From positions 620,001 to 684,000 of the forward strand of contig CP054178.1 of assembly GCA_015709595.1 (NCBI GenBank): a stretch of DNA of 64,000 bases, written 5' to 3'. Below are positions 25,077-33,558 of the stretch, piece after piece; the stretch's first letter is position 1; each line of letters opens with the position of its first letter. The DNA comes from Phycisphaeraceae bacterium. GTDB lineage: Bacteria; Planctomycetota; Phycisphaerae; Phycisphaerales; SM1A02. Under the pieces are notes generated by a model. The model made no database searches. It was not told the origin of the DNA and was given only the letters and a program-made list of their open reading frames with translations. The position numbers and the translations under genes are program-made.

Positions 25077-27365
25077 CTACGCGGCCTCGCGGTAGGCGGC
25101 GTTCCTCCCTCGCCACCCGCTCAGCGCGATGGTGGCGACGGCCCCTCCGTGGGCGCCGTTCTTCAGCGTGAGCGACCCGCCGTTGATCTCCACCAGGCGA
25201 CGGGCCCGCGCAAGACCCAGGCCCGGCTGCCGACCGGAGGGCTTCTCGCTGAAGAAGGGATCGAACGCGTGGACCAGCGCCGTCTGGCTCAGGCCCGGAC
25301 CCGAATCGATCACCTGGATCATCAATCGGTCATCGAGCGGGTCGATTTGAACGCGCACTTCGATTCCCGTGCCCGGTCGCGCTTCGTGCGCGTTCTGGAT
25401 CAACTCGCGCAGCGCCGCGCCCAGCTGCACCCGGTCAATGCGCACGGGGGGGATGCCGTCGTCAATCGACACGCGCACCCCCGGCGCGGGCTTGAGCCGC
25501 GCCCGCAGGTCACGCATCACGTCGTTCACAAGGTCCACCAGCGACACGGTTTGCGGCTTTGGCTGGGGCGGCTCGGCGTACAGACGCAGCGATGTGATCA
25601 GGTCCGAAAGCCGATGCGAGGCCCGCACAATCTCATCCGCCCCCGAACGCACCCGCGGGTCCAGCGACTCCTGCTGCATCAGCTGCGCGCGCCCGGAAAT
25701 GACCGTGAGCGGGTTGTTCATCTCGTGGGCGGCTCCGGCGGCCATCTCCCCCACCGCCTTCATCGCCTTGTGCTGCGCGATCGTCTCCTGCGCCGCCACG
25801 AGTTCGCGGTGCGCCTCGACCAGGCGCTCGCTGGCGGCGGAGGCACGCTCGGCCAGCGCGGCGGCGGCGATCGCGGCGCCCCATGCGTGACGCAGCACCT
25901 CCAGCGACGGCGCATCGACCGTCCCGCCGAAGTCCTTCTCCCGAAGCAGCATCGCCGACACGTCCGCCGAACACGCCAGCCGCAGGCCGTGCCCGCGAGC
26001 GATCTCGGGCGGCAGGGCCAGCGTATCCAGCCACGGGGCCACCACGTTCAGCCGGCCATGGGTCGGTTCGCCCCAGGCGATCGGGCTCTCCACGTCCACC
26101 GCGACCGTGCGCTCCAGCGCCGCCTGATTCGAGAAGCAGAAGATCTCCGCCCGACCCGCCGGCGCGCCGCTCGGCGCGGCGGGGGCCGGGCCCGCGCCCC
26201 CCGGCAGGTGAACCACCACGCTCATGCCGTCGCCGAACACGGACGAAGCGGACCGGGCCACCGCCTCCACCGTCGTGGTCAGCGAGGCGCCGGGCATGGC
26301 GCCATCGAACAGCACCTGGCAGGCGCGCAGGGCGCGGGTTCGGATCTGTCCCGCCACGCTGTGACGCTGCGCCGACTGACGCACGCGCGACAACATGGTG
26401 TTGGCCCGCTCGATCGTGGCCCGCAGCAGGTCGCGGCTGGTCGTCTCACCCAGCCCGATCAGCACCGCCCGTTCGCTCACCTGCTCGTGCAGCGTGTCAG
26501 ACACGCGCTCGACAAGTCGCGGCTCCAGCCCGATCGAGCCCGCCACCGACGCCAGGTCTTCCACCTGCGGACCGTGGCCGGCGTGAGCCAGCAGCAGCCG
26601 ACGGGCGATCAGGTCGGCCAGCGTCACCAGCCGCACCAGATCCCGGTGCTCGCTGGCGGGCACCGCGTCGAACGGGCGGCTGTTGAGCCAGATCGACTCG
26701 ACCATCCGCTCCGGCAGTTGCCAGTGGTCGGCCAGGTGCTTGCCCACGGTGTGAGAGTCGATGCCGATCACCCGGCGGCATGCCTGGTCGATGTCGAGGC
26801 CGTGCTGGTCGGCCAGTTCGCAGCAGGTGTCGAACGACCGGGGCAGCACCGCGTGCAGGGCGAGCTGCCCCAGATCGTGCAGCAGTCCGGCAAGAAACGC
26901 CTCGCCGGGGTCGATGGACTCTCGATACGACGAACCGCGCACCAGGGCTTCGCAGGCGATGCCCACCGCCAGGCAGTGCTGCCAGAAGGCGAGCCGGTCG
27001 AAGGCGCCGTCCGCGCTGCGAGTCTCCCCGCCACGACTGGCCACGCCGTCGAGCAGTTCGAACACTTCCACCGCGAGCGCGGCGGACCGAACCTCGTCAA
27101 ACCCCAGCAGCACCACCGCCCGCTCGATGGTCAGATCCTTCACCGCCACGCCCCGGCTGGCGGCGCGGCAGAGCTTCAGCACTTTCGCGCTTAGCGAAGG
27201 GTCGGACGCGACCAGGCGCACCACGTCGCTGGCGCTGGACTCATCGCTGGAGGTCACCTCCAGCAGACGCACCGCCACGGACGACAGCGTGGGCAGTTGA
27301 TCCACCTGCTGGAGGATCAGCTGCAGCCGTCGTCGCGGATCAAAGGTTCCGGCGGTGCTGGTCAT
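25077..27365 (-). CDS. HDOD-GAF-histidine kinase
   Basis: 762 residues, cytoplasmic. The N-terminal HDOD domain (about 15-215: LPTLSSVAVRLLEVTSSDES, SDPSLSAKVLKLCRAAS, GLLHDLGQLAL) is followed by a GAF-like middle region (about 330-500). The HisKA motif is GEMAAGAAHEMNNPLTVISG (phospho-His about 548), and the HATPase domain has N-box ELIQNAHEA, G1 DSGPGLS and G2 GLGLARARR. HDOD kinases are signalling hubs; the input is unknown. The pseudo-receiver/GAF gene lies downstream, and the HTH-receiver gene (27561-28157) is ~195 bases upstream on the same strand, a plausible partner. Confidence 0.9.
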   Translation of the reverse strand: MTSTAGTFDPRRRLQLILQQVDQLPTLSSVAVRLLEVTSSDESSASDVVRLVASDPSLSAKVLKLCRAASRGVAVKDLTIERAVVLLGFDEVRSAALAVEVFELLDGVASRGGETRSADGAFDRLAFWQHCLAVGIACEALVRGSSYRESIDPGEAFLAGLLHDLGQLALHAVLPRSFDTCCELADQHGLDIDQACRRVIGIDSHTVGKHLADHWQLPERMVESIWLNSRPFDAVPASEHRDLVRLVTLADLIARRLLLAHAGHGPQVEDLASVAGSIGLEPRLVERVSDTLHEQVSERAVLIGLGETTSRDLLRATIERANTMLSRVRQSAQRHSVAGQIRTRALRACQVLFDGAMPGASLTTTVEAVARSASSVFGDGMSVVVHLPGGAGPAPAAPSGAPAGRAEIFCFSNQAALERTVAVDVESPIAWGEPTHGRLNVVAPWLDTLALPPEIARGHGLRLACSADVSAMLLREKDFGGTVDAPSLEVLRHAWGAAIAAAALAERASAASERLVEAHRELVAAQETIAQHKAMKAVGEMAAGAAHEMNNPLTVISGRAQLMQQESLDPRVRSGADEIVRASHRLSDLITSLRLYAEPPQPKPQTVSLVDLVNDVMRDLRARLKPAPGVRVSIDDGIPPVRIDRVQLGAALRELIQNAHEARPGTGIEVRVQIDPLDDRLMIQVIDSGPGLSQTALVHAFDPFFSEKPSGRQPGLGLARARRLVEINGGSLTLKNGAHGGAVATIALSGWRGRNAAYREAA

Positions 27366-27398
27366 GGGTCACACCGGAGAAGTGCTGAGTGATGCAGA

Positions 27399-27425
27399 GG
27401 GTGGGTCGATGCTTCGAGGCCCACC
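27399..27425 (-). repeat. Interspersed palindromic repeat, copy B
   Basis: Reverse complement of the element at 19695-19721 with one difference. Heptad-like sequence (CTCAGCACTCC, ACTCAGCACTTC on the minus strand) flanks it, as at copy A. It lies between the HDOD-kinase start and the HTH-receiver stop. Confidence 0.75.
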
Positions 27426-27560
27426 AGCGAACAACGGAGTGCTGAGGGTGGTCAATGGTCGGCCTTGACGTCTGACCTCTCTTCAGCCGCCATCGGCGCG
27501 TCGCGCCCAGTTCCAGACGCCTTCGCCTGGTTGCTGGTGGCTGTTCCCTCACACCTTCCC

Positions 27561-28157
27561 TCACACACCCGCCAGTTCGCACACGCGTTGCTTGAGGGCC
27601 GCCACGTCGAAGGGCTTCTTGATGAACTCGTCGGCGCCCAGCTTGAGCATGGCGTCGATCTCCTGCTGGTTGATCACGCCCGAGACGATGATGATGCGCG
27701 TGCCCGCCAGCTCATCGCGCGAGCGGATGCGCTCGCACACCACGTTGCCGTTGATGTCGGGCAGCATGTAGTCCAGCAGCACCACGTCAGGGCGGAACTG
27801 CTCGGTGAGCAGACCGGCGTCATAGCCGTTGCCCGCGGTCCGCAGCTCGAAGCGGTCGTCGCTGGAGAAGATTTCCTGGTAGAGGGTGATGATCTCCGGG
27901 TCATCATCGACCACGAGGATGCGCTTGGTGCCTTCCTCGAGCAGGGTGGTGGGAATGTCGTTGGCCCGCATGAAGCGGATCAGTTCGGCCCGCGGGATGC
28001 GCCGGAAACGCGACCCCGGCACCCGGAAGCCCTGCAGACGCCCGGCATCGAAGCAGCGGATGATCGTCTGCTGCGAGACCTTGCAGACCTCCGCCGCCTC
28101 GCCCGTGGTGAAGACCTGCTTGGCGCTCCAGCCGTTGCTCGACTTGTGATTGGCCAT
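27561..28157 (-). CDS. HTH (excisionase/MerR-like) domain fused to a response-regulator receiver
   Basis: 198 residues. The N-terminal helix-turn-helix (FTTGEAAEVCKVSQQTIIR, then FRVPGSRFRRIPRAELIRFM; about 17-65) resembles excisionase/MerR-type DNA-binding domains. The C-terminal receiver is intact: acidic D84-D86, phospho-acceptor D129 (VVLLDYMLPDING), S159 and K181 (FIKKPF). The order HTH-REC is the reverse of most response regulators. ATG 28157 is chosen because GGAGGAGGAGAG precedes it by about 6 bases; the frame runs on to 28178. It lies upstream of an HDOD-histidine kinase on the same strand, its likely partner. Confidence 0.9.
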   Translation of the reverse strand: MANHKSSNGWSAKQVFTTGEAAEVCKVSQQTIIRCFDAGRLQGFRVPGSRFRRIPRAELIRFMRANDIPTTLLEEGTKRILVVDDDPEIITLYQEIFSSDDRFELRTAGNGYDAGLLTEQFRPDVVLLDYMLPDINGNVVCERIRSRDELAGTRIIIVSGVINQQEIDAMLKLGADEFIKKPFDVAALKQRVCELAGV

Positions 28158-28346
28158 ATCGACTCTCCTCCTCCTCACCTATCCGAGGATCGCGGCAAAC
28201 TGGCTTCACTGAACTTCCCAGATTGCCTGACTTGTGATCGACCCCCCAATGACCCAACTTCACAGGTGAACGTTTCACCACCCCCTCTCAGATTGCCCAG
28301 ATTGAAAAGATGATGCGGATTCCGCCTCAGGCAAGTGATATCGGGC

Positions 28347-28442
28347 GTGGCGGAGGGGTGAGGAACGAGCCACCAGCCATCAGGGGAGGCGTTGGGCATG
28401 AGGCGCTGGGCACTCGGTGCGGAACACAAGGCATCGGGCTGT
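28347..28442 (+). repeat. Composite repeat: head plus heptad array, second copy
   Basis: The head at 28347-28375 (GGGGTGAGG, GAGCCACC) matches 19568-19596, followed from 28387 by heptads AGGCGTT, GGGCATG, AGGCGCT, GGGCACT, CGGTGCG, GAACACA, AGGCATC, GGGCTGT. It occupies the 363-base gap between the HTH-receiver gene and tsaB; no gene is seen there. Confidence 0.7.
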
Positions 28443-28493
28443 CGGGAATATGCACCAATGGCGGCTGGAGAGAGGTCAGCCGTCAGCGGTCAA

Positions 28494-28535
28494 GACCGAA
28501 CACCGACGACCGACAACCGATCACCGAACACCGTC
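28494..28535 (+). repeat. Heptad array NACCGAN x6 overlapping the tsaB 3' end
   Basis: GACCGAA, CACCGAC, GACCGAC, AACCGAT, CACCGAA, CACCGTC in perfect 7-base register. The tsaB stop codon (complement of 28521-28523) lies inside it. Related xxACCGA heptads occur at 35385-35405 and on the opposite strand at 42422-42442. Confidence 0.75.
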
Positions 28536-29222
28536 AGCACTTCGTCCTCTCCACAACGCCACCGCCTCCGGCTCACGGGCGTAGAGCGGCATCACCGCAG
28601 CCGGGTCCACCGCAACGCCCGGGTCGCGTGACCACATCCGCTGTGCCACGTGCAGGCACGCCGCGGGGTCGAACGTGGGCGGGAGAACGGGCACACCCGC
28701 CTGCTCGCACCGGGCGCGAATGCCGGCGGGCAGGTGCTCGTCCCCGACCAACAGATGAACACCAGTGAGGTCGATGGTTGTTTCAGTCACCGCGCCGGGT
28801 GTTCCGGTCATCATCCAGTGGTCATCGCCGCCGCGCCCGAAGCGCGTCACCCAGCACGATTCGCGCTTGGACGCCAGGGCCACGAGGATTGGCCCATGCC
28901 CATCGATGCGATCGGCCACTACCACCGCGGTTGGGACGGGAATGACGCCGACCCCTCTGACCTCGGCGATCATCCGCGCGGTGGTGATGCCGATGCGAAG
29001 TCCGGTAAATCCCCCCGGCCCGATGGAAACCGCCACCGCCGCCACATCCTCGAACGTACGCCCCGCCGAAGCCATCAGCCGGTCGATGGCGGGGATGAGG
29101 TCATCGGAGTGCCTCCCGCCGGGTTGGAGCGATTCCGTGTGGATATCGCCGCTGGAACCCTGCACGGCCACCCCGCCCTGGCGCTGGGATGTTTCGATGG
29201 CGAGGATGAAGGGCGACGGCAT
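28521..29222 (-). CDS. tsaB: tRNA threonylcarbamoyladenosine biosynthesis protein TsaB
   Basis: 233 residues. TsaB is the inactive paralogue that scaffolds TsaD in t6A37 synthesis on ANN-decoding tRNAs. ASKHA-fold start FILAIETSQRQGGVAV, the conserved HSDDLIPAIDRLM helix and VSIGPGGFTGLRIGITTARMIA, the TsaB signature. ATG 29222 is chosen over the upstream TTG 29228. The C-terminus runs into a heptad array that provides the stop codon. Last gene of the skp-lpx run, 36 bases after lpxA. Confidence 0.93.
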   Translation of the reverse strand: MPSPFILAIETSQRQGGVAVQGSSGDIHTESLQPGGRHSDDLIPAIDRLMASAGRTFEDVAAVAVSIGPGGFTGLRIGITTARMIAEVRGVGVIPVPTAVVVADRIDGHGPILVALASKRESCWVTRFGRGGDDHWMMTGTPGAVTETTIDLTGVHLLVGDEHLPAGIRARCEQAGVPVLPPTFDPAACLHVAQRMWSRDPGVAVDPAAVMPLYAREPEAVALWRGRSADGVR

Positions 29223-29258
29223 CGCCAAGTGTATGAACGCGTTGCGGCAGCGGGATGA

Positions 29259-30116
29259 TTACCCCGCGTTGGCCGCCGTCTCCGCCTCCGCCGCGCGGGC
29301 GGCGCGCTTGTCATCCGGCCGCGCTGCCTCCAGCGCGCGGCCATGCACGCCCTCGGCTGCGGCGGCCAGCGCATCGCAGAGTTTGCGGATGGCGGGCACA
29401 TCGGGGAACTCCTCCACCAGCCCGGAGAGTTTCTCGGAGATCGCCGCCCCGTTGGTGCGGTAGAGTCGCTTGAAGGCCTCCTTCACCGCCTCGATGTGCT
29501 CGGGCGGATAGCCGCGACGGCTCATGGCGATGGCGTTGATGGCCCGCACCTCGGCGGGGTTGCCTTCGACGATCATGAAGGGCGGCACATCCTTGGTGAT
29601 GCGGGCCAGCCCGCCCACGAAGGCACAGGCGCCCACCGTGGCGAAGTGATGCACCCCCGCCCCGCCTCCGATGTTGGCGCCTTCCTCGATGTGAACGTGA
29701 CCCGCCAGCATCACCTGGTTGGCGATGACGCAGTGGCTCTCGATGACGCAGTCGTGGGCCACATGGGCGGCGACCATGATCAGGTTGTCATCGCCCACGC
29801 GCGTGATGCCGCCCCCGTTGCCCGTGCCCCGGTGAATGGTGACGTGTTCGCGGATCTGGTTGTTGTCGCCGATGGCGCACAGGGCCCGCTCGCCCCGGTA
29901 CTTCTTGTCCTGCGGGTCGGCCCCGATGACGGAGTAGGGGTAGATGATGTTGTCGCGCCCGATGGTCGTGTCGCGCTGCACCGTGACGTGGTTCATCAGC
30001 ACGGTGCCGTCGGCGATCTCCACCCCCGGCCCGACCACGCAATAGGGACCGACCGCGACGGAGGGAGCCAGTCGCGCGCCGGGGTCGATGATCGCCGTGG
30101 GATGAATGTTCGCCAT
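29259..30116 (-). CDS. lpxA: UDP-N-acetylglucosamine acyltransferase LpxA
   Basis: First acyl transfer of lipid A biosynthesis, from 3-hydroxyacyl-ACP to UDP-GlcNAc. 285 residues. The left-handed beta-helix is visible as hexapeptide repeats from the start (IHPTAIIDPGARLAPSVAVG), with the catalytic-histidine region VAAHVAHDCVI and substrate contacts HRGTGNGGGITRVGDDN; the helical C-terminus begins near YPPEHIEAVKEAFKRLYR. The C-terminal extension is Ala/Glu-rich and longer than in E. coli. It sits 54 bases after lpxC/fabZ in the same direction. Confidence 0.95.
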   Translation of the reverse strand: MANIHPTAIIDPGARLAPSVAVGPYCVVGPGVEIADGTVLMNHVTVQRDTTIGRDNIIYPYSVIGADPQDKKYRGERALCAIGDNNQIREHVTIHRGTGNGGGITRVGDDNLIMVAAHVAHDCVIESHCVIANQVMLAGHVHIEEGANIGGGAGVHHFATVGACAFVGGLARITKDVPPFMIVEGNPAEVRAINAIAMSRRGYPPEHIEAVKEAFKRLYRTNGAAISEKLSGLVEEFPDVPAIRKLCDALAAAAEGVHGRALEAARPDDKRAARAAEAETAANAG

Positions 30117-30170
30117 GCCTGTCTGCTCCGGGCCGGGGCGTCTGTCGCCCGGGCCGGGACACTCACGTGG

Positions 30171-31526
30171 TCAATCCTGCTCGGCATCGACCATCATGAA
30201 CTTGATCTGCGCCTCGGCCGCCAACTGGCTGCCGACGAAGGCCTTGCACTTGACATTGCCGGTCCGCGCGCCGGCTCGCACCGATTCCGCCTCGAGCACC
30301 AGCTGGTCCCCCGGCACCACCGGCTTGCGGAGTTTCACCTTGTCCAGCGAGAGCAGCACCGCGATCTTGCCGGTGTGCTCGAGTTTCTTGGAAAGCAGCA
30401 GTCCGCCCAGCTGGGCCATGGCCTCGACGATGAGCACGCCCGGCATCAGCGGCGTGCCGGGGTAGTGGCCCTGGAAGAACGGCTCGTTGATCGACACGTT
30501 CTTCACGCCGATGGCCTTGCGGTCGCCCTCCACGTGCAGCACCCGGTCCACCAGCAGCATGGGGTAGCGATGGGGCATGATGCGTTGAATGGAGCGGATG
30601 TCCATCTCGCGCCCGCGGGTGAGCAGTTCGCGCGACTGCTTCGCCTCGATCTGCTCCAGAATCTTCAGGCCCATCTGGTGATTGAGCGAGTGCCCGGACT
30701 TGTACGCCACGAAGCGGGCGATGACCTCGCACCCGACGAGGTACAGGTCGCCCAGCATGTCCACGATCTTGTGGCGCACCGGCTCATTGTCGAAGCGGTA
30801 GGCGTTGTCGATCGGACCTTCCTCGCCGATCACCAGCACGTCCGCCGGGGAGAGGTGGCGGCACATGCCGCGCTCCCACAGGGCCTTGGCCTCCTCCACC
30901 AGCGAGAAGGTGCGGGCGGTGCAGATCTCCCGACGGTACTCATCGCCCGCGAGCGTGAATGACTGCGTCTGGCGCTTGATGCGGTTGTTGTGCCCCCCGT
31001 AGTCGAGGTCGAAGAGGCAGCGGAACTCCTGCCCGTCGTGCGGCAGGGCGGCGAGCATGGCGTCGCCCTCCTGCACCACGATGGGCTCGGTGAGGCGCCA
31101 CACGCGGCGCGGAGCGTCCTGCTCGACGAGGCCCACCTCGAGAATCGGGTCCACGAAGGGCTTGGCCGAGCCGTCGCCGCAGGGAAGCTCCGGCCCGTGC
31201 AACTGGATGAGGGCATTGTCGATGCGAAGCCCGGCCAGGGCGCTCAAGCAGTGCTCCACCGTCTCGATGACCACGGAGCCGGATTTGAGAGCCGTCCGCC
31301 GCGCCCGCGGGGTGACGAAACGCACCGAGGCGGGAATCTGCACGGGCGGGCTCACGTCCGTCCGCTCGAAGACGATCCCGTGATGGGCCGGGGCGGGCAG
31401 AATCGTGCAGGTGGCGTCCTCACCCAGCAGCAGACCCTTGCCGGTCACGGTCACCGGCGCGGCCAACGTATGCTGGCGCGCAACGGTCGCGAGGGAGGTG
31501 GGGTGCTTCTCAACGGCCTGCAACAT
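30171..31526 (-). CDS. lpxC/fabZ: Bifunctional LpxC-FabZ fusion (deacetylase / 3-hydroxyacyl-ACP dehydratase)
   Basis: 451 residues. The LpxC half (about 1-300) removes acetate from UDP-3-O-acyl-GlcNAc: zinc ligands in TVEHCLSALAGL and RHKIVDMLGDL, with the FERTD and SGHSLNHQM segments. FabZ begins near residue 308 (MDIRSIQRIMPHRYPMLLVD) with the catalytic His in MPHRYP and Glu in PGVLIVEAMAQLGG. The fusion links lipid A commitment to fatty-acid elongation and is known in Bacteroidetes and planctomycetes. ATG 31526 fits the LpxC start (VARQHTLAAPVTVTGKGLLL); the frame is open to 31625. It lies between lpxD and lpxA. Confidence 0.94.
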   Translation of the reverse strand: MLQAVEKHPTSLATVARQHTLAAPVTVTGKGLLLGEDATCTILPAPAHHGIVFERTDVSPPVQIPASVRFVTPRARRTALKSGSVVIETVEHCLSALAGLRIDNALIQLHGPELPCGDGSAKPFVDPILEVGLVEQDAPRRVWRLTEPIVVQEGDAMLAALPHDGQEFRCLFDLDYGGHNNRIKRQTQSFTLAGDEYRREICTARTFSLVEEAKALWERGMCRHLSPADVLVIGEEGPIDNAYRFDNEPVRHKIVDMLGDLYLVGCEVIARFVAYKSGHSLNHQMGLKILEQIEAKQSRELLTRGREMDIRSIQRIMPHRYPMLLVDRVLHVEGDRKAIGVKNVSINEPFFQGHYPGTPLMPGVLIVEAMAQLGGLLLSKKLEHTGKIAVLLSLDKVKLRKPVVPGDQLVLEAESVRAGARTGNVKCKAFVGSQLAAEAQIKFMMVDAEQD

Positions 31527-31664
31527 GCTGGTTCCCGGGTCGGCGGCGGCGGGGTGAAATGTCCGGCGGGGCTCCATCCCCATCGAGGCGCGCGACGTGA
31601 CCCATGTACCGTCGTCCGGTTTCAATCCCCCGCCCCCAAAAATAGGCGTGAAGTCGCTCCGACG

Positions 31665-32708
31665 CTACTCCTCGAGGTCATCGAGGCGGGTCTCGACCTG
31701 ATCCATCCACACCCGCAGCCGACGCACCAGGGCAACCTGCTTCAGCGCCTCGCGGTGGGGTTGCGCGGGGATGCCGAACACCGTCTCCCCCGGCGCGACG
31801 TCTGAAATCACCCCTGCATAACCCGCCAGACGTGCCCCTCGACCGATTCTGACGTGCTCCGCAACACCTGATCCCCCACCAAGTTGCGCTCCATCTTCAA
31901 TGGTGACTGAACCCGCCAGCGCCACCTGGGCGGCAATCACGCAGCACCGGCCAATGCGGCAGTTGTGCCCAACCTGCACCAGGTTGTCGATCTTGGTGCC
32001 CGATCCGATGATCGTGGAGCCGAACTTGCCTCGATCCACGCATGAATTGGCGCCGATCTCCACCCCATCTTCGATGATCACGTCTCCAACGTGCGGAATC
32101 TTCACGAGCGTTCGCTTATCCTCGGACGGCCGATAACCGAAACCGTCCGTCCCGATCGCCACCCCGCTGTGAAGGATGCAGTTGGCGCCCACGCGGCATC
32201 GGTCGCGCACAACCACGTTGGGATAGAGCACCGACTCCTCCCCCACCGCCGCTCCGGCGCCCAGCCAGACACCAGCGTGCAGCACCGCAGCGCGGCCGAT
32301 CGTGGCGCCCGGGCCGATCGTCACATGCGGGCCGATGAACGCAGCGGGGTCGATCCTGGCCCCCGGGTCGATGACCGCGGTCGGGTGAACCCCCGGCTCG
32401 GGCTTCCAGGGCGGGGTGCTGAACCGCTCCAGCAGCCGGGCCATGGCCAGTTCGGCGTTGGGAACCAGGATCAGGGCACGATTGGCCGGGTCGTGTCCCG
32501 CCACCTCCAGCGAATGGGTGACCACCGCCGCCCCGGCCCGCGACGCCCCCCATCGGGCGGCGTGCTTGTCATCCGCGATGAACGTGACTTCATCCGGCCC
32601 GGCGTCCGCCAGCGCGTTCAGTCCGCGAATGGGCAGATCAGCCCGACCGACGACTTCGCCGCCGAGCCATTCGGCGAGCGCGGCCGCCGTGTCAATGGGC
32701 CGATTCAT
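31665..32708 (-). CDS. lpxD: UDP-3-O-(3-hydroxyacyl)glucosamine N-acyltransferase LpxD
   Basis: 347 residues. Third step of lipid A synthesis. The N-terminal uridine-binding domain (IDTAAALAEWLGGEVVGRA, GPDEVTFIADDKHAA) precedes a left-handed beta-helix of hexapeptide repeats (VHPTAVIDPGARIDPAAFIG) with the catalytic His in VQVGHNCRIG and FGYRP near SEDKRTLVKIPHVG. The C-terminal helix is LKQVALVRRLRVWMDQVETR. Start set at ATG 32708 (MNRPIDTAAAL); upstream in-frame codons are possible. It lies 55 bases downstream of skp and 138 upstream of lpxC/fabZ. Confidence 0.94.
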   Translation of the reverse strand: MNRPIDTAAALAEWLGGEVVGRADLPIRGLNALADAGPDEVTFIADDKHAARWGASRAGAAVVTHSLEVAGHDPANRALILVPNAELAMARLLERFSTPPWKPEPGVHPTAVIDPGARIDPAAFIGPHVTIGPGATIGRAAVLHAGVWLGAGAAVGEESVLYPNVVVRDRCRVGANCILHSGVAIGTDGFGYRPSEDKRTLVKIPHVGDVIIEDGVEIGANSCVDRGKFGSTIIGSGTKIDNLVQVGHNCRIGRCCVIAAQVALAGSVTIEDGAQLGGGSGVAEHVRIGRGARLAGYAGVISDVAPGETVFGIPAQPHREALKQVALVRRLRVWMDQVETRLDDLEE

Positions 32709-32763
32709 CCCGCTGCACATGTTTTGTCGCACCTGCAAGCCGCACGAGGCGCAATCGGCGCGA

Positions 32764-33381
32764 TCACCCGCCTCCCGCGTTGAACTCGTTGTTCATCTTG
32801 GTGAGCACCTCGCCCGTGATGTCCAGCGCCGGGTTGGTGTAGAGCAGGCGACGGGCGGAAATCTGCTGCTGCACCGACTGCTCGGTGCCGCGCACCAGCG
32901 GCTTGATGGAGTCGTTGAGCATGACGATGTCGTAGCCGTGCTGCTGGGCATAGGCCGCCAATGATCGCTTGACGCTGTTGTAGACCTTCTCCAGCACCAG
33001 GGCCTTCTCACGGTCGATGCGGCGGAGCTGGAACTCCTTCCACGCCTGGTACTCGATGGTGGCGTTGACGAGCGCCTCCTCGATCTGCGTCAGCCGGGGC
33101 GAGTCCTTGGGCGTCAGGTCGAACTCCTCCTGCATCTGCTTGAGCTTGTTGAAGCGGCTCTCGTTCTCCACGTCCATCTGCTTGCCGACGTTCTGAAGCC
33201 GGCCCTGTTCGGCGCTCAGCTCCCGAAGATTCTCGAAGATCTTCTCCAGATCCACCGTGGCCACGGCGACCGGCTTGGGGGCGACGTTGCGCACGGCGGA
33301 AGCCCCGTAGCCCAGGAACAGCGTCGCGGACAGCGCGGCGGCGAGGATCAGGGCGTTGGTGAGGCGGCTCGACTTCTTCAT
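32764..33381 (-). CDS. skp: OmpH/Skp-family periplasmic chaperone
   Basis: 205 residues. A signal peptide (KKSSRLTNALILAAALSATLFLGYGASA) is followed by the OmpH start VAVATVDLEKIFENLRELSA, a long charged coiled coil (about 60-150) and a closing strand region (YDIVMLNDSIKPL, LDITGEVLTKMNNEF). Skp trimers carry unfolded outer-membrane proteins across the periplasm, which together with the lpx genes implies an outer membrane. ATG 33381 has AAGGAA 9 bases upstream; the frame continues to 33558 without homology. First gene of the envelope run; bamA is not adjacent. Confidence 0.88.
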   Translation of the reverse strand: MKKSSRLTNALILAAALSATLFLGYGASAVRNVAPKPVAVATVDLEKIFENLRELSAEQGRLQNVGKQMDVENESRFNKLKQMQEEFDLTPKDSPRLTQIEEALVNATIEYQAWKEFQLRRIDREKALVLEKVYNSVKRSLAAYAQQHGYDIVMLNDSIKPLVRGTEQSVQQQISARRLLYTNPALDITGEVLTKMNNEFNAGGG

Positions 33382-33558
33382 GTCAGAGGTTCCTTGACGG
33401 ATCGGTGTCGCGCCGCGAACCCCGCGGACGCTTCCGGAAAGACCATCGCCATGCCGGACGATTCCACCCGCCGGTCGGCGACCGCTCATTGTACGGGTTC
33501 CGGGCGATCCGGTCGCCCACTGGTCACGCCGCAGCATCGGTCCCTGATGCAATGACAA

